DNA from: an uncultured Alphaproteobacteria bacterium
Lineage (GTDB): Bacteria > Pseudomonadota > Alphaproteobacteria > CAAHEQ01 > UBA3637
Direction of reading: 5' to 3'
DNA: 64,000 nucleotides
NCBI GenBank assembly: GCA_944392555.1
Contig: CALXWZ010000004.1
Coordinates: forward strand, 1-64,000
The position numbers and the translations under genes were made by a program. Shown here in pieces: positions 27,310 to 35,404 of this stretch. The stretch's first letter is position 1. Each line of letters opens with the position of its first letter. The notes below the pieces were generated by a model that was not told where the DNA came from, ran no database searches, and worked only from the letters and a program-made list of their open reading frames with translations.

Positions 27310-28377
27310 ATGAATTATATCGGAAGTAAATTATCTTTATTACCATTTTTGGATGAAAGTATAAAAAAAGTTGTGAATTCTAATTCTTGCCACACTTTCT
27401 GTGATTTATTTGCAGGAACTGGTATTGTTGGTTCATATTTTAAACAAAAAGGTTATTCTATTATTGCAAATGATTTGCAATATTATAGTTATGTTCTAAA
27501 TAAACATTATATTGAAAATCATAAATATTTTGAATTTTCTGGTTTATTTAAGAGGATTCCAATATTAAAAAATTTACCAAAAGAAAAACGACATATTGAA
27601 GTTTGTAAATATTTATCGGATTTACCTGGTAAAAAAGGATTTATTTATTGTAATTATGCACCAACTGGTTCAAAAGATTCAGATTTTGAAAGAATGTATT
27701 TTTCTGATGATAATGCTCAAAAATGTGATAGTATTCGTTCTACAATAGAGGATTGGCGCAATAATAACGAAATTAATGATAAAGAATATTTTTTCTTAAT
27801 TGCCAGTTTGTTGGAGGTTGTTGATAAACATGCAAATACCGCCTCTGTTTATGGTGCATTTCTAAAAAACTTAAAATCTGCAGCTCAAAAAAAGTTTGAT
27901 TTTGTGCCGGCTAAATTGATTATCAATGATCAAGAACACGCAGTTTATAATTCAAACGCAAATGAGTTGATTAAAAATATATCACCAGATATCTTATATT
28001 TGGATCCTCCTTATAATGAAAGACAATATGCAAGCAATTATCATTTGTTAGAGACAATAGCAAAATATGATTCTCCAAAAATCAAAGGTAAAACTGGTTT
28101 AAGAGATTATAAAAATCAAAAATCAGATTATTGTTCGAAGGCTTCTGTAAAAAAAGCTTTTTCAGACTTAATTCAAAACGCACAATGTAAATACATATTC
28201 TTAAGTTATAACAACGAAGGATTATTAAGTTTGGAGGATATAAAGGAAATTATGAGTAAAAAGGGAAAATATGGTTTTTTTACTCAAAGATATAACCGCT
28301 TTAAAGCAGATAAAAATAGAGACTATTCTGCTGACAGCACGGTTGAATATCTGCATTATTGCGTTTGTCAGGCTTAG
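27310..28377 (+). CDS. DNA N6-adenine methyltransferase M2 (D12 class)
   Basis: 355 residues. N-terminal YIGSKLSLLPFLDESI and CDLFAGTGIVGSYFK (SAM site), motif IV ILYLDPPYNERQYASNYHLL (about 230), typical of D12-class enzymes that methylate one strand of asymmetric sites. C-terminal FLSYNNEGLLSLEDI. Last gene of the HNH–M1–M2 operon and followed by a terminator. Confidence 0.87.
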   Translation: MNYIGSKLSLLPFLDESIKKVVNSNSCHTFCDLFAGTGIVGSYFKQKGYSIIANDLQYYSYVLNKHYIENHKYFEFSGLFKRIPILKNLPKEKRHIEVCKYLSDLPGKKGFIYCNYAPTGSKDSDFERMYFSDDNAQKCDSIRSTIEDWRNNNEINDKEYFFLIASLLEVVDKHANTASVYGAFLKNLKSAAQKKFDFVPAKLIINDQEHAVYNSNANELIKNISPDILYLDPPYNERQYASNYHLLETIAKYDSPKIKGKTGLRDYKNQKSDYCSKASVKKAFSDLIQNAQCKYIFLSYNNEGLLSLEDIKEIMSKKGKYGFFTQRYNRFKADKNRDYSADSTVEYLHYCVCQA

Positions 28378-28399
28378 TTCTATAATTGTATCAGTTTTT

Positions 28400-28434
28400 A
28401 ACCTCGGTTTTGATGAAATCGAGGTTATTTTTTA
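28400..28434 (+). terminator. Terminator of the restriction-modification operon
   Basis: AACCTCG (28400–28406) / CGAGGTT (28420–28426), then ATTTTTTA. Confidence 0.85.
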
Positions 28435-28440
28435 CTTCTT

Positions 28441-28454
28441 GCCCTTGGGGCATG
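28441..28454. repeat. 14-bp inverted repeat, right copy
   Basis: GCCCTTGGGGCATG, reverse complement of 25047–25060; just outside it is 28-bp repeat copy B. Confidence 0.5.
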
Positions 28455-28495
28455 TTTTGAAAATACTGCAGTTCTTGATGAAATTTTTTATTTTC

Positions 28496-28523
28496 AGCCT
28501 TTGTATGTGTGTATGTAAAGGTT
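28496..28523 (+). repeat. 28-bp palindromic repeat, copy B
   Basis: AGCCTTTG-N13-AAAGGTT; the second base of the left arm differs from the other copies. Lies in the 312-base gap after M2, which otherwise holds the operon terminator and an AT-rich leader. Confidence 0.85.
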
Positions 28524-28689
28524 AAAATTGTCTTGAATTTCTACTTTTTACTAATAACTCTCTAATTTTTTGTAGAAAAAGGCTCAAAAAAGTAGAATTT
28601 TTCTAATTTTTTTGCGTTTGGGGGGCTCGCGAATGGCTAAAAACGCGATATAATATACCTATAACCAACGAAAAAGAAAGGATTTTATT

Positions 28690-28824
28690 ATGTATCAAAT
28701 AAAAGTAAATGGAATTTTAATGCCAACAATTTATTGGTCTTTAAGAGAAGCAATAGAAGCTTGTCAACGTGAAGCCGAACGTGGTTGTGCAGTTATGACA
28801 GATATCATATCAGTTGAACAATAA
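28690..28824 (+). CDS. 44-aa hypothetical protein
   Basis: MYQIKVNGILMPTIYWSLRE...; AAAGGA 8 bases before the ATG. A TATAAT lies at about 28649. Looks like a small phage/plasmid accessory protein; the start of a four-gene run with the next ORFs. Confidence 0.6.
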   Translation: MYQIKVNGILMPTIYWSLREAIEACQREAERGCAVMTDIISVEQ

Positions 28825-28847
28825 ATAAACAGAAAGGAGAAACGTTT

Positions 28848-29138
28848 ATGTTAAATCAATTTCAAGCTTACTTAGTCCAAAGAGGATATAGAGAATTTTC
28901 GATTAATGGCAATCCATCAACGGCTATTGATTATGCTTGGAGAGTTGCCAAAGTATGCGAAAAAGAAAATTATACTGTCAAGCAATTAGCTGATACTATC
29001 AACACTATTTTAGAACAATATGGTCATTGTGGTGATAAATGGACAATTGGCAGACGTAGCCATGAAAGCTATATCAATGCCTTAAAACAATTTAGAAAGT
29101 TTGCGTTAGTTCAACGTTTTGGAGGCGCCAATGCCTAA
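28848..29138 (+). CDS. 96-aa protein resembling an integrase core-binding (SAM-like) domain
   Basis: AAAGGAGAAAC precedes the ATG. The pattern STAIDYAWRVAKVCEKENYT ... SYINALKQFRKFAL resembles the helical N-terminal domain of tyrosine recombinases, but no catalytic domain follows. It could be a DNA-binding accessory protein. Overlaps the next gene by 8 bases. Confidence 0.6.
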   Translation: MLNQFQAYLVQRGYREFSINGNPSTAIDYAWRVAKVCEKENYTVKQLADTINTILEQYGHCGDKWTIGRRSHESYINALKQFRKFALVQRFGGANA

Positions 29139-29328
29139 ATATCCAGATATAATAGTTGAATTGATTGGTCAAGATTCAAATGCATTTAACATTCTTGGAA
29201 TATGCAGACGGGCTATGATAAAAAACAGATTGCCTCAATCTGAAATAGATACCTTTATGCAAGAAGCAACTTCCGGTTCTTATGATGATTTATTGGCAAC
29301 TTGTATGAATTGGTTTAATGTGGAGTAG
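29131..29328 (+). CDS. 65-aa accessory protein of the common mobile-element type
   Basis: Start set at ATG 29131 (GGAGGC upstream, overlapping the previous stop). Sequence form MPKYPDIIVELIGQDSNAFN ... ATSGSYDDLLATCMNW matches, from memory, a small conserved family common on plasmids and phages (QDxNAFxILG ... SGDYDxLL). Function unknown. Confidence 0.75.
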   Translation: MPKYPDIIVELIGQDSNAFNILGICRRAMIKNRLPQSEIDTFMQEATSGSYDDLLATCMNWFNVE

Positions 29329-29337
29329 AATACGTCA

Positions 29338-29661
29338 ATGAATACAGAAAAAATAAAACAATTAAATGATACATTGCGTAAAACATTTATTGGTGGACGT
29401 GTTATGCTAACAACAGGCATTAGAGCCAAATCAGCAGAAGACCAAGCCGAAATATTGCAAAAAGTCCGTTCCTTTAATGAATTTACAAAAGCAAATGATC
29501 CATACGCTGAGCATGATTATGGAAGATTTACGCATAACGGTGAAGATATTATGTTTAAAATAGACTATTACAATAAAACTTATGACAGAATGTCTGATGA
29601 TCCAAGCAATCCAGAAATAACAAATAGAATTATGACAATCATGTGTTCTGATGAGTACTAA
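29338..29661 (+). CDS. DUF3768 family protein
   Basis: 107 residues with the family signature: LNDTLRKTFIGGRVMLTTGI, NDPYAEHDYGRF, FKIDYYNKTYDRMSDDPSNP, ITNRIMTIM. DUF3768 genes are typical of alphaproteobacterial plasmids and islands, so the element is native to this class. Function unknown. Confidence 0.88.
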   Translation: MNTEKIKQLNDTLRKTFIGGRVMLTTGIRAKSAEDQAEILQKVRSFNEFTKANDPYAEHDYGRFTHNGEDIMFKIDYYNKTYDRMSDDPSNPEITNRIMTIMCSDEY

Positions 29662-29674
29662 ATAAAATTTGAAA

Positions 29675-29703
29675 TTGATTTTTTATAAAAAATTGTCTAT
29701 AAT
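29675..29703 (+). promoter_or_regulatory. Promoter of the GHKL/nuclease gene
   Basis: TTGATT (29675–29680), 17-base spacer, consensus TATAAT (29698–29703), 38 bases before ATG 29741. It rules out the earlier TTG start at 29669. Confidence 0.8.
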
Positions 29704-29740
29704 ACATTCTTATTGCAACAGTTTAAATGGAACAAGTATT

Positions 29741-31906
29741 ATGTCAACACATAAACAAATTATAGGAATTAACGATACATTTAATCTTATTAAAAAGTCA
29801 GTTGAGCCTCTTTCTCCACTAAAAGAAGCAATTACAAATTCATTAGATTCAATAAAAGAACGAAGAAAAATTGATTGTGATTTTAAAGCAAAAATCGATG
29901 TTGAATTCTTTTTTAAATCTGGATTTGATTTAATAAATGAAAAGGAAGTTTGTCTAGATTCTATAAAAATAACGGATAATGGAAAGGGATTTTATAAAGA
30001 AGCCTTAGAGCGCTTTAAAAGTTTAGCTGATAGAGGCAAATGCTATAATAATCGAGGAACTGGAAAAATTCAAATTTTTCATAGATTTAAAGAAATTTTC
30101 GTGGATAGTTTTTTTTATGAAGAAACCCAAAAAAAACGCTTAAAATTATCTTATGATATAACTGATCAATTGCAAGAAACCATAGAAAATGATTCTTCAA
30201 CTGATTTTTTTACATCTGTTTATCTTAGAAAGTTTTATGGAGATATTAACGATATAACTTATTATAGTAGATTATATGAAAATAACTTATTGATAAAACA
30301 AGATTTGTTGAAAAGTTTAATTTTATATTTGTTTTTAGAAAAAGAAACTGGATTAACCATAAATATAAAAGTATTTGATAACAAGAAAGAAATTTTTTCT
30401 GATTGTTTGTCATCAGACGATATTCCCGAACCAGATAAAGAAGAAAAAGTAAATATTAATGAAGTATCTCTAGCTGATATTAATAAAGATTCAAAAAAAG
30501 AAACAATAGAGTGGAAAACTATTGGACAAACAGAATTAACTTTACGTCGTTTTAAATTACCTTTATCATATTCAGATGAAAATGGCGTTTTTTTATGCAG
30601 TAAAAATATTTTAATTGAAAAATACAAATTTCCAATTCTACGTAAAAATACAAATTTTAATGGATTTCGTTATTTAACTAGTGTTAGTGGAAGTATATTA
30701 GATGAACATGTAAAACATACGGTTGATGGTTTTACGTTTCCAAAGAAAAAAGATATTGAAGATAAAATAACACAACGAGATTTATTTAATAATTCGTATA
30801 TTTTTATTGACGAGATCGAAGAAAAACTAAATCAGAAGTTAAATCATATGTATTCTGATTTACAAAATTTAAGCGAAGAAAAAGAACAAAATATTATCAA
30901 TATTGCAAAACGATATGGAATTAATACAGATTTGGCAAAAACTATAAATGCGGGGTTAAATGATTCAGATGATGAGATTACAAAAAAACTTTTTGAAGCT
31001 CAATCGAAGGTTTTTGCAAAAAAAAGCATAGAAATTCAAAAAACATATGATGAATTAGCAAAACTAGAGGGGGTTAATTTTGATCCGTCAGATAGCGAAT
31101 ACGAAAAAAAATTTTTTGAAACATCCTCTAAATTAATGGAATTAATCCCAGAGCAGAATAAGGATGAATTAGCCAGATATGTAATTCGTCGTGATATGCT
31201 GGTACGGTTATTAAAATTAGCTCTAAAGAATGAACTAGAAAAACAAAAACAATGGAAAGAACGAAAAGAAAAAGGTGAAAAAGTTCGAGAGGAGCAAGAG
31301 GGGTTAATTCATGATTTAATTTTTAAACGAAAAGCAAAAAATACTTTAAATGATTTATGGATATTAAACGAAGAGTTTTCTCATTTTCAAGGTTTATCTG
31401 ATTTGCCATTAAATGAACTTGAAGTGAATAGTAAAAAATTATTAAAAAAAGACATAGATATTGAACAAGCCATGACTTCTGTTGGGTTAAGTTTGGGCTC
31501 CCGTCTAGAAAAGAGACCTGATATTTTTCTATACCCAGAGGAAGGAAAGTGCATCCTTATAGAGTTTAAAGCTCCAGAGGTTGATTTAACAAAGCATTTG
31601 GATCAAATTTCCAAGTATGCCAAATTAATTGCTAATTATTCTGAAGAAAAAATAACCCAATTCTATGGCTTTTTGATTGGCGAAAATATAAATCAAATTG
31701 ATGTTCCTGATAGATACAGAAAATCATTCTATAATGGTTATTGGTTCTATCCTGATGAACCGATAGCTTCTGTTGTAGATGGTATATCTATAGCAAATAT
31801 ATATCAAGAAATAATCCCTCTTTCTACCATCGCAAAGCGAGCATTTATTCGAAATAAAAGTTTTTCAGATAAGTTAGGTATCACTATTGAAAATAACAAT
31901 TTTTAA
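29741..31906 (+). CDS. GHKL ATPase fused to a PD-(D/E)XK-like nuclease domain (candidate defence protein)
   Basis: 721 residues. The N-terminal GHKL (HATPase) fold has the N box EAITNSLDSIKE (about 29–40), the G1 box ITDNGKGF (about 77–84) and a NRGTGKIQ lid (about 105). The middle is charged and helical (about 350–530). The C-terminus has KRPDIFLYPEEGKCILIEFK (about 590–608), the D...ExK pattern of PD-(D/E)XK nucleases. MutL/MORC-like ATPases joined to nucleases occur in defence systems. It has its own promoter and stands alone between accessory genes and the HUH gene. The domains are clear; the defence role is inferred from them and from the setting. Confidence 0.8.
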   Translation: MSTHKQIIGINDTFNLIKKSVEPLSPLKEAITNSLDSIKERRKIDCDFKAKIDVEFFFKSGFDLINEKEVCLDSIKITDNGKGFYKEALERFKSLADRGKCYNNRGTGKIQIFHRFKEIFVDSFFYEETQKKRLKLSYDITDQLQETIENDSSTDFFTSVYLRKFYGDINDITYYSRLYENNLLIKQDLLKSLILYLFLEKETGLTINIKVFDNKKEIFSDCLSSDDIPEPDKEEKVNINEVSLADINKDSKKETIEWKTIGQTELTLRRFKLPLSYSDENGVFLCSKNILIEKYKFPILRKNTNFNGFRYLTSVSGSILDEHVKHTVDGFTFPKKKDIEDKITQRDLFNNSYIFIDEIEEKLNQKLNHMYSDLQNLSEEKEQNIINIAKRYGINTDLAKTINAGLNDSDDEITKKLFEAQSKVFAKKSIEIQKTYDELAKLEGVNFDPSDSEYEKKFFETSSKLMELIPEQNKDELARYVIRRDMLVRLLKLALKNELEKQKQWKERKEKGEKVREEQEGLIHDLIFKRKAKNTLNDLWILNEEFSHFQGLSDLPLNELEVNSKKLLKKDIDIEQAMTSVGLSLGSRLEKRPDIFLYPEEGKCILIEFKAPEVDLTKHLDQISKYAKLIANYSEEKITQFYGFLIGENINQIDVPDRYRKSFYNGYWFYPDEPIASVVDGISIANIYQEIIPLSTIAKRAFIRNKSFSDKLGITIENNNF

Positions 31907-31922
31907 TACTATAAACTCACAT

Positions 31923-32000
31923 AAATCGCCATACGTCAGCGTTTTTGTTTTAGTATAGGCAAGTTAGTCAAAGAGCTGTGTTGCTTGCGTATGGCGATTT
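31923..32000. repeat. 13-bp perfect inverted repeat near the HUH gene
   Basis: AAATCGCCATACG (31923–31935) and CGTATGGCGATTT (31988–32000) with a 52-base loop, in the 227-base gap 31907–32133. No T-run, so not a simple terminator. Could be an origin or nick-site hairpin for the neighbouring HUH-like protein. Confidence 0.6.
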
Positions 32001-32133
32001 GGGATAGCTTTATGCTTGTGTTATGAAAAAGGCTTAGAATTATTTGCTCATCATTTACAGATAAAATGCTTTTTCGTCAGCTTTCTTCAAAAAATGGACT
32101 GATTACTATTTCTCTCATATAGTAAATAAAAAT

Positions 32134-32721
32134 TTATGGAGCAGATAAAAACCATTCACGTATGCATTCATGTTTATTATACTGATTAAAATGACGGATA
32201 GGTTTCTGAAAATCTTTGCTCGTAAATATTCTGCTGGGTCTAAAACGTCTGTCTTTTTCTGATTTCACAAACTCTTTATCACCATAACACCAGAGTTGCT
32301 TCATATCTAATGGCTGTCCGGTTATATCTATTAAAGTTTTATCTCTTACATCGGATATGTAATAGTAATATAGCATTAAATGATTGAGCATAAACTCATA
32401 AAAGTATTGAACCTTGTCTTTAGGTAGGTCTATTAAAATATGTAAATGTGGTGTGCTTTCATCTATATCTCTGTTCTTGCTATGCTCTAAGAATACGATC
32501 ATCTTATATTGTTTTTCAGGATGTTTGTTGTATCTTTTACCAAGAGTTTTGGAATAATATTTTCCCAGTCCTTCTTTAAAACGATATGCAAGATTCTGTT
32601 CAGAGATATTTGTTTGTCCAGGATTAAAGGTAATGAACGTATTAGGTACAAAGCCATTTTCATATAACCGTTTAATTATCTTTTCTTGTTCTGGACTTGA
32701 TATTTCAACAATATTGCGCAT
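32134..32721 (-). CDS. HUH-endonuclease-like replication or mobilisation protein
   Basis: 195 residues; AGGAGA precedes the ATG. Motif 1-like NTFITFNPGQ, then STPHLHILIDLP, the H-x-H of the HUH fold (about 95), and later tyrosines (YNKHECIREW, about 180) that could be the nucleophile. Rep and relaxase-type proteins of this size act on hairpin origins, and a 13-bp inverted repeat lies just downstream. Family assignment is by motif only; the catalytic Tyr is not certain. Confidence 0.55.
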   Translation of the reverse strand: MRNIVEISSPEQEKIIKRLYENGFVPNTFITFNPGQTNISEQNLAYRFKEGLGKYYSKTLGKRYNKHPEKQYKMIVFLEHSKNRDIDESTPHLHILIDLPKDKVQYFYEFMLNHLMLYYYYISDVRDKTLIDITGQPLDMKQLWCYGDKEFVKSEKDRRFRPSRIFTSKDFQKPIRHFNQYNKHECIREWFLSAP

Positions 32722-33019
32722 TTCATTGTCTCCTTTTTTAAGTGAAGAGAGGGTATACTTATGAATAGATAAAGGAGAAGTCTCGCTTTACCTGTACGCC
32801 TTTTTCAGAATCTAAACAGGAAGAAACCTTCAACTATTTTCAAGCAATTCTTCAAAATTCGATACCATTCATACTTTTTATAGAACATTTTGTTTTTAAA
32901 ATTTAAAGCGATAGGAACTTACTTTTTACAATAATGCCTTGAAAACCGTTTTAACATGTCGTGAATCATCAGAAATGTAAAACCGTTTTTTGTGTTTGAG
33001 ATGTTTTTTTTCATTTTCC

Positions 33020-33047
33020 AACCTTTGTACATACGTAGGTAAAGGTT
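33020..33047 (+). repeat. 28-bp palindromic repeat, copy C
   Basis: AACCTTTG-N13-AAAGGTT, in the 373-base gap 32722–33094 between two minus-strand genes. The rest of that gap is AT-rich with no supported gene. Confidence 0.85.
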
Positions 33048-33094
33048 AATCATTGTATGCATTAAGTCAGAAGTTAAATAAAAAAAGAGGCGGC

Positions 33095-35200
33095 TTATGC
33101 CACCTCTTCATTCTCGTTTTTTTCTTCCTTTTGTTCAATTTTAATCAGATTTTTTCGATGAGGCAAAGGAATTGTTTCCATGATTCTTTCCAACATGCGA
33201 GGTAAAAAAATCTCTCCCATCACTGTCCAAATAAAGTTTTCATATTTCTTATCTTCAAACTTTTTAGGAATTGTGTAATCTTCGGGAAGAGTATTTAATA
33301 AAAATGTCTCTCGTAAAGTACAACAACGAGGATCCGAATAGGTTCCATCTGGTTTAAGTCTTCCAGGATGGATGGTGCGTAAACCTAATGCTTGATTTGA
33401 CCCACCTTCAATTGTGCTCCAAGGCTTATTCCAAGAATTTCTAGAACACTTCGCACCGAAAAAACCATAGCCGGGAATTTGATATTCTGGTGGATTATCA
33501 GCAACACAACAACCCGGGGCTGTATGAATCAAAGCATTATAGATTTCGGCCGCTAATTCAGGATTTTTATTTGATAAAAGAGGTGCTTTATCATAACCAG
33601 TTCCCTCACCAGGTTCAAGTGACGGTAAATGACCAATCACTTGCCAAGGTAATACAGCATGATCATCTTTTTTAGGAAATGGCCATACCCCGGTTTGGGA
33701 TGCTAACACAATGGATCTAACGCGCGATTGAGGGTAGCCATAAAAACAAGCGTCTTCATTTGCAAAATTAATATCATAATTTTCAGAAGTTAATTCATCT
33801 TTAATATATTGTCCAATGGTTTTACCTTTTAATGCAATACGTAAATTTTTGGCTGGTTTTCCATCATTTTTTGTATTTTTTGGCATTGAGAAGTTTAAGA
33901 ACTGTTTGGCATTTTCAATAACAATATATTTGGGTTTGACCTCCTTAATAAACTTAATCAGCCAAACAATCAAATCCAATCTGGGATCCTTCAAAAAGCC
34001 TTTGCCTTTTTGTGCGCAGAAAATTTGACAAGGTGGACAGGCCAAAATCAGTTGACAGTTTCTTTTTTTAAATTCATCAACCAGTTCATCAAAGTGATCT
34101 TGAAATTTGCCTTGAAACATTTTGCAGTCCTCCTCGCCCAATTCTTTCATTTTTAAAGAGAAGTATTCTGCCCGTTTTTCATCAGCTTCATTGGCTAAGA
34201 CACATTTAAAACCGCGTGATTTTAAATAATATTCACCAGACCCAATGCAAGAAAAAATTGAACAATAAGGTATATCTTCTTCCGTAATTCTACCCAATAA
34301 GTCATCATGAGAAACTGCAGAAAAAGAAGTGTCCAGTTCAAATGCATCTTTACATTCTTTTTCAACTTTAGAACTTTCTTTGTTCAAAAATGATAATGCG
34401 TGTCGTCTGGAAGGAACTTCGTTGTTTGCAATTGCATAGTTCATTTCAAGTTCAATCACTTCATCACTTAAACGTACTAAGTCACGTGCTTGGTTATAAG
34501 TAAGCCCGTAATCTTCATCTAAAATTTGTCTTTTAGTGCGAATTTCTTCAAAGACTTCTTTAAAAGGACGCTTTACCTTTTTTTTATCTTCATTTTTGTC
34601 CTTATCTTTACTTTTGTCAGCCTCTTTGCCCTTTTCTTTTTCTTTTAAATCGCTTCTAACACCTTCTTGTGTCGCAATTTTTTGGAGTTCTTTACCTAAT
34701 CTCGCTTCTGCTTTAAGCCAGAGATATGCATATAATTGAGCTTTTTGCAAAAAGAATTTCTGTGCAGTTGGTGGCAGTTTTTTCATTTTTGAGAAGCTCT
34801 CAGCAGTTTTTGAGATTCCTTGTTGACAACGAATAAATTGTTGTAATTTAATCGAATCAGTTGGAATATATACAGCTTTTGGATTGTTTTCACAAATCAT
34901 TTCAAGCTGGTCTTTAGGTAAATCAAATTGATCAACAATAGCGTCAATATCGATAAACAATTCTTCTTGTGATGGAATTGGAACTACTGCACATTCATTT
35001 GGTTTGTTAGGATTGTCTGGGATATTGTCATTCGCATGCTCCTGTACATCAATTTCCGAAGCCTTCATAACGTTAATTTCAGTATACTCGGCTTCAATAA
35101 TTTCTTGATGTGTTTTAGTTTGAACGGTTTCACCATTCACGACTTGTTTTGTATTTTCTGCCAAGACATTGTCATTGGCGATTTTTCTAATTTTTTTCAT
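33095..35200 (-). CDS. C5-cytosine DNA methyltransferase with N-terminal phage-like domain
   Basis: 701 residues. C-terminal half: SAM site YCSIFSCIGSGEYYLKSRGF, catalytic LILACPPCQIFC (about 387), YIVIENAKQFL (ENV-like, about 427), YGYPQSRVRSIVLAS (QxRxR). N-terminal half is helical (LKAEARLGKELQKIATQEGV; ARDLVRLSDEVIELEMNYAI) and separated by a charged linker rich in K, E and D (about 190–215). No nuclease is adjacent, so it looks like an orphan methyltransferase that may protect the element from host restriction or regulate genes. Confidence 0.9.
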   Translation of the reverse strand: MKKIRKIANDNVLAENTKQVVNGETVQTKTHQEIIEAEYTEINVMKASEIDVQEHANDNIPDNPNKPNECAVVPIPSQEELFIDIDAIVDQFDLPKDQLEMICENNPKAVYIPTDSIKLQQFIRCQQGISKTAESFSKMKKLPPTAQKFFLQKAQLYAYLWLKAEARLGKELQKIATQEGVRSDLKEKEKGKEADKSKDKDKNEDKKKVKRPFKEVFEEIRTKRQILDEDYGLTYNQARDLVRLSDEVIELEMNYAIANNEVPSRRHALSFLNKESSKVEKECKDAFELDTSFSAVSHDDLLGRITEEDIPYCSIFSCIGSGEYYLKSRGFKCVLANEADEKRAEYFSLKMKELGEEDCKMFQGKFQDHFDELVDEFKKRNCQLILACPPCQIFCAQKGKGFLKDPRLDLIVWLIKFIKEVKPKYIVIENAKQFLNFSMPKNTKNDGKPAKNLRIALKGKTIGQYIKDELTSENYDINFANEDACFYGYPQSRVRSIVLASQTGVWPFPKKDDHAVLPWQVIGHLPSLEPGEGTGYDKAPLLSNKNPELAAEIYNALIHTAPGCCVADNPPEYQIPGYGFFGAKCSRNSWNKPWSTIEGGSNQALGLRTIHPGRLKPDGTYSDPRCCTLRETFLLNTLPEDYTIPKKFEDKKYENFIWTVMGEIFLPRMLERIMETIPLPHRKNLIKIEQKEEKNENEEVA

Positions 35201-35271
35201 GTTTTATTTTCCTTTATTTAAATTTGCGTTCCTTTCGAAACACAACTTTCCCAACTTGAGAAAGTGGAGTG

Positions 35272-35299
35272 AATATAGCACAGGATTAAAATTAGTCAA
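35272..35299 (-). promoter_or_regulatory. Promoter of the C5 methyltransferase, with a downstream palindrome
   Basis: On the minus strand TTGACT, 16-base spacer, TATATT. Just downstream in the leader is AACTTTC (35244–35250) / GAAAGTG (35260–35266), a possible operator. Confidence 0.55.
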
Positions 35300-35404
35300 A
35301 TTTATTGACGACATTTTGCGACACACAATAGTCATAATAACATATTGATAAATAAGTATTACTAATGGGTATTGATAAAGTATATATGTTTTATTCTTCT
35401 AGCT

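Noticed and set aside
28271-28525. 84-aa ORF overlapping the end of M2
   Set aside because: Other-frame shadow of the methyltransferase running through its terminator.
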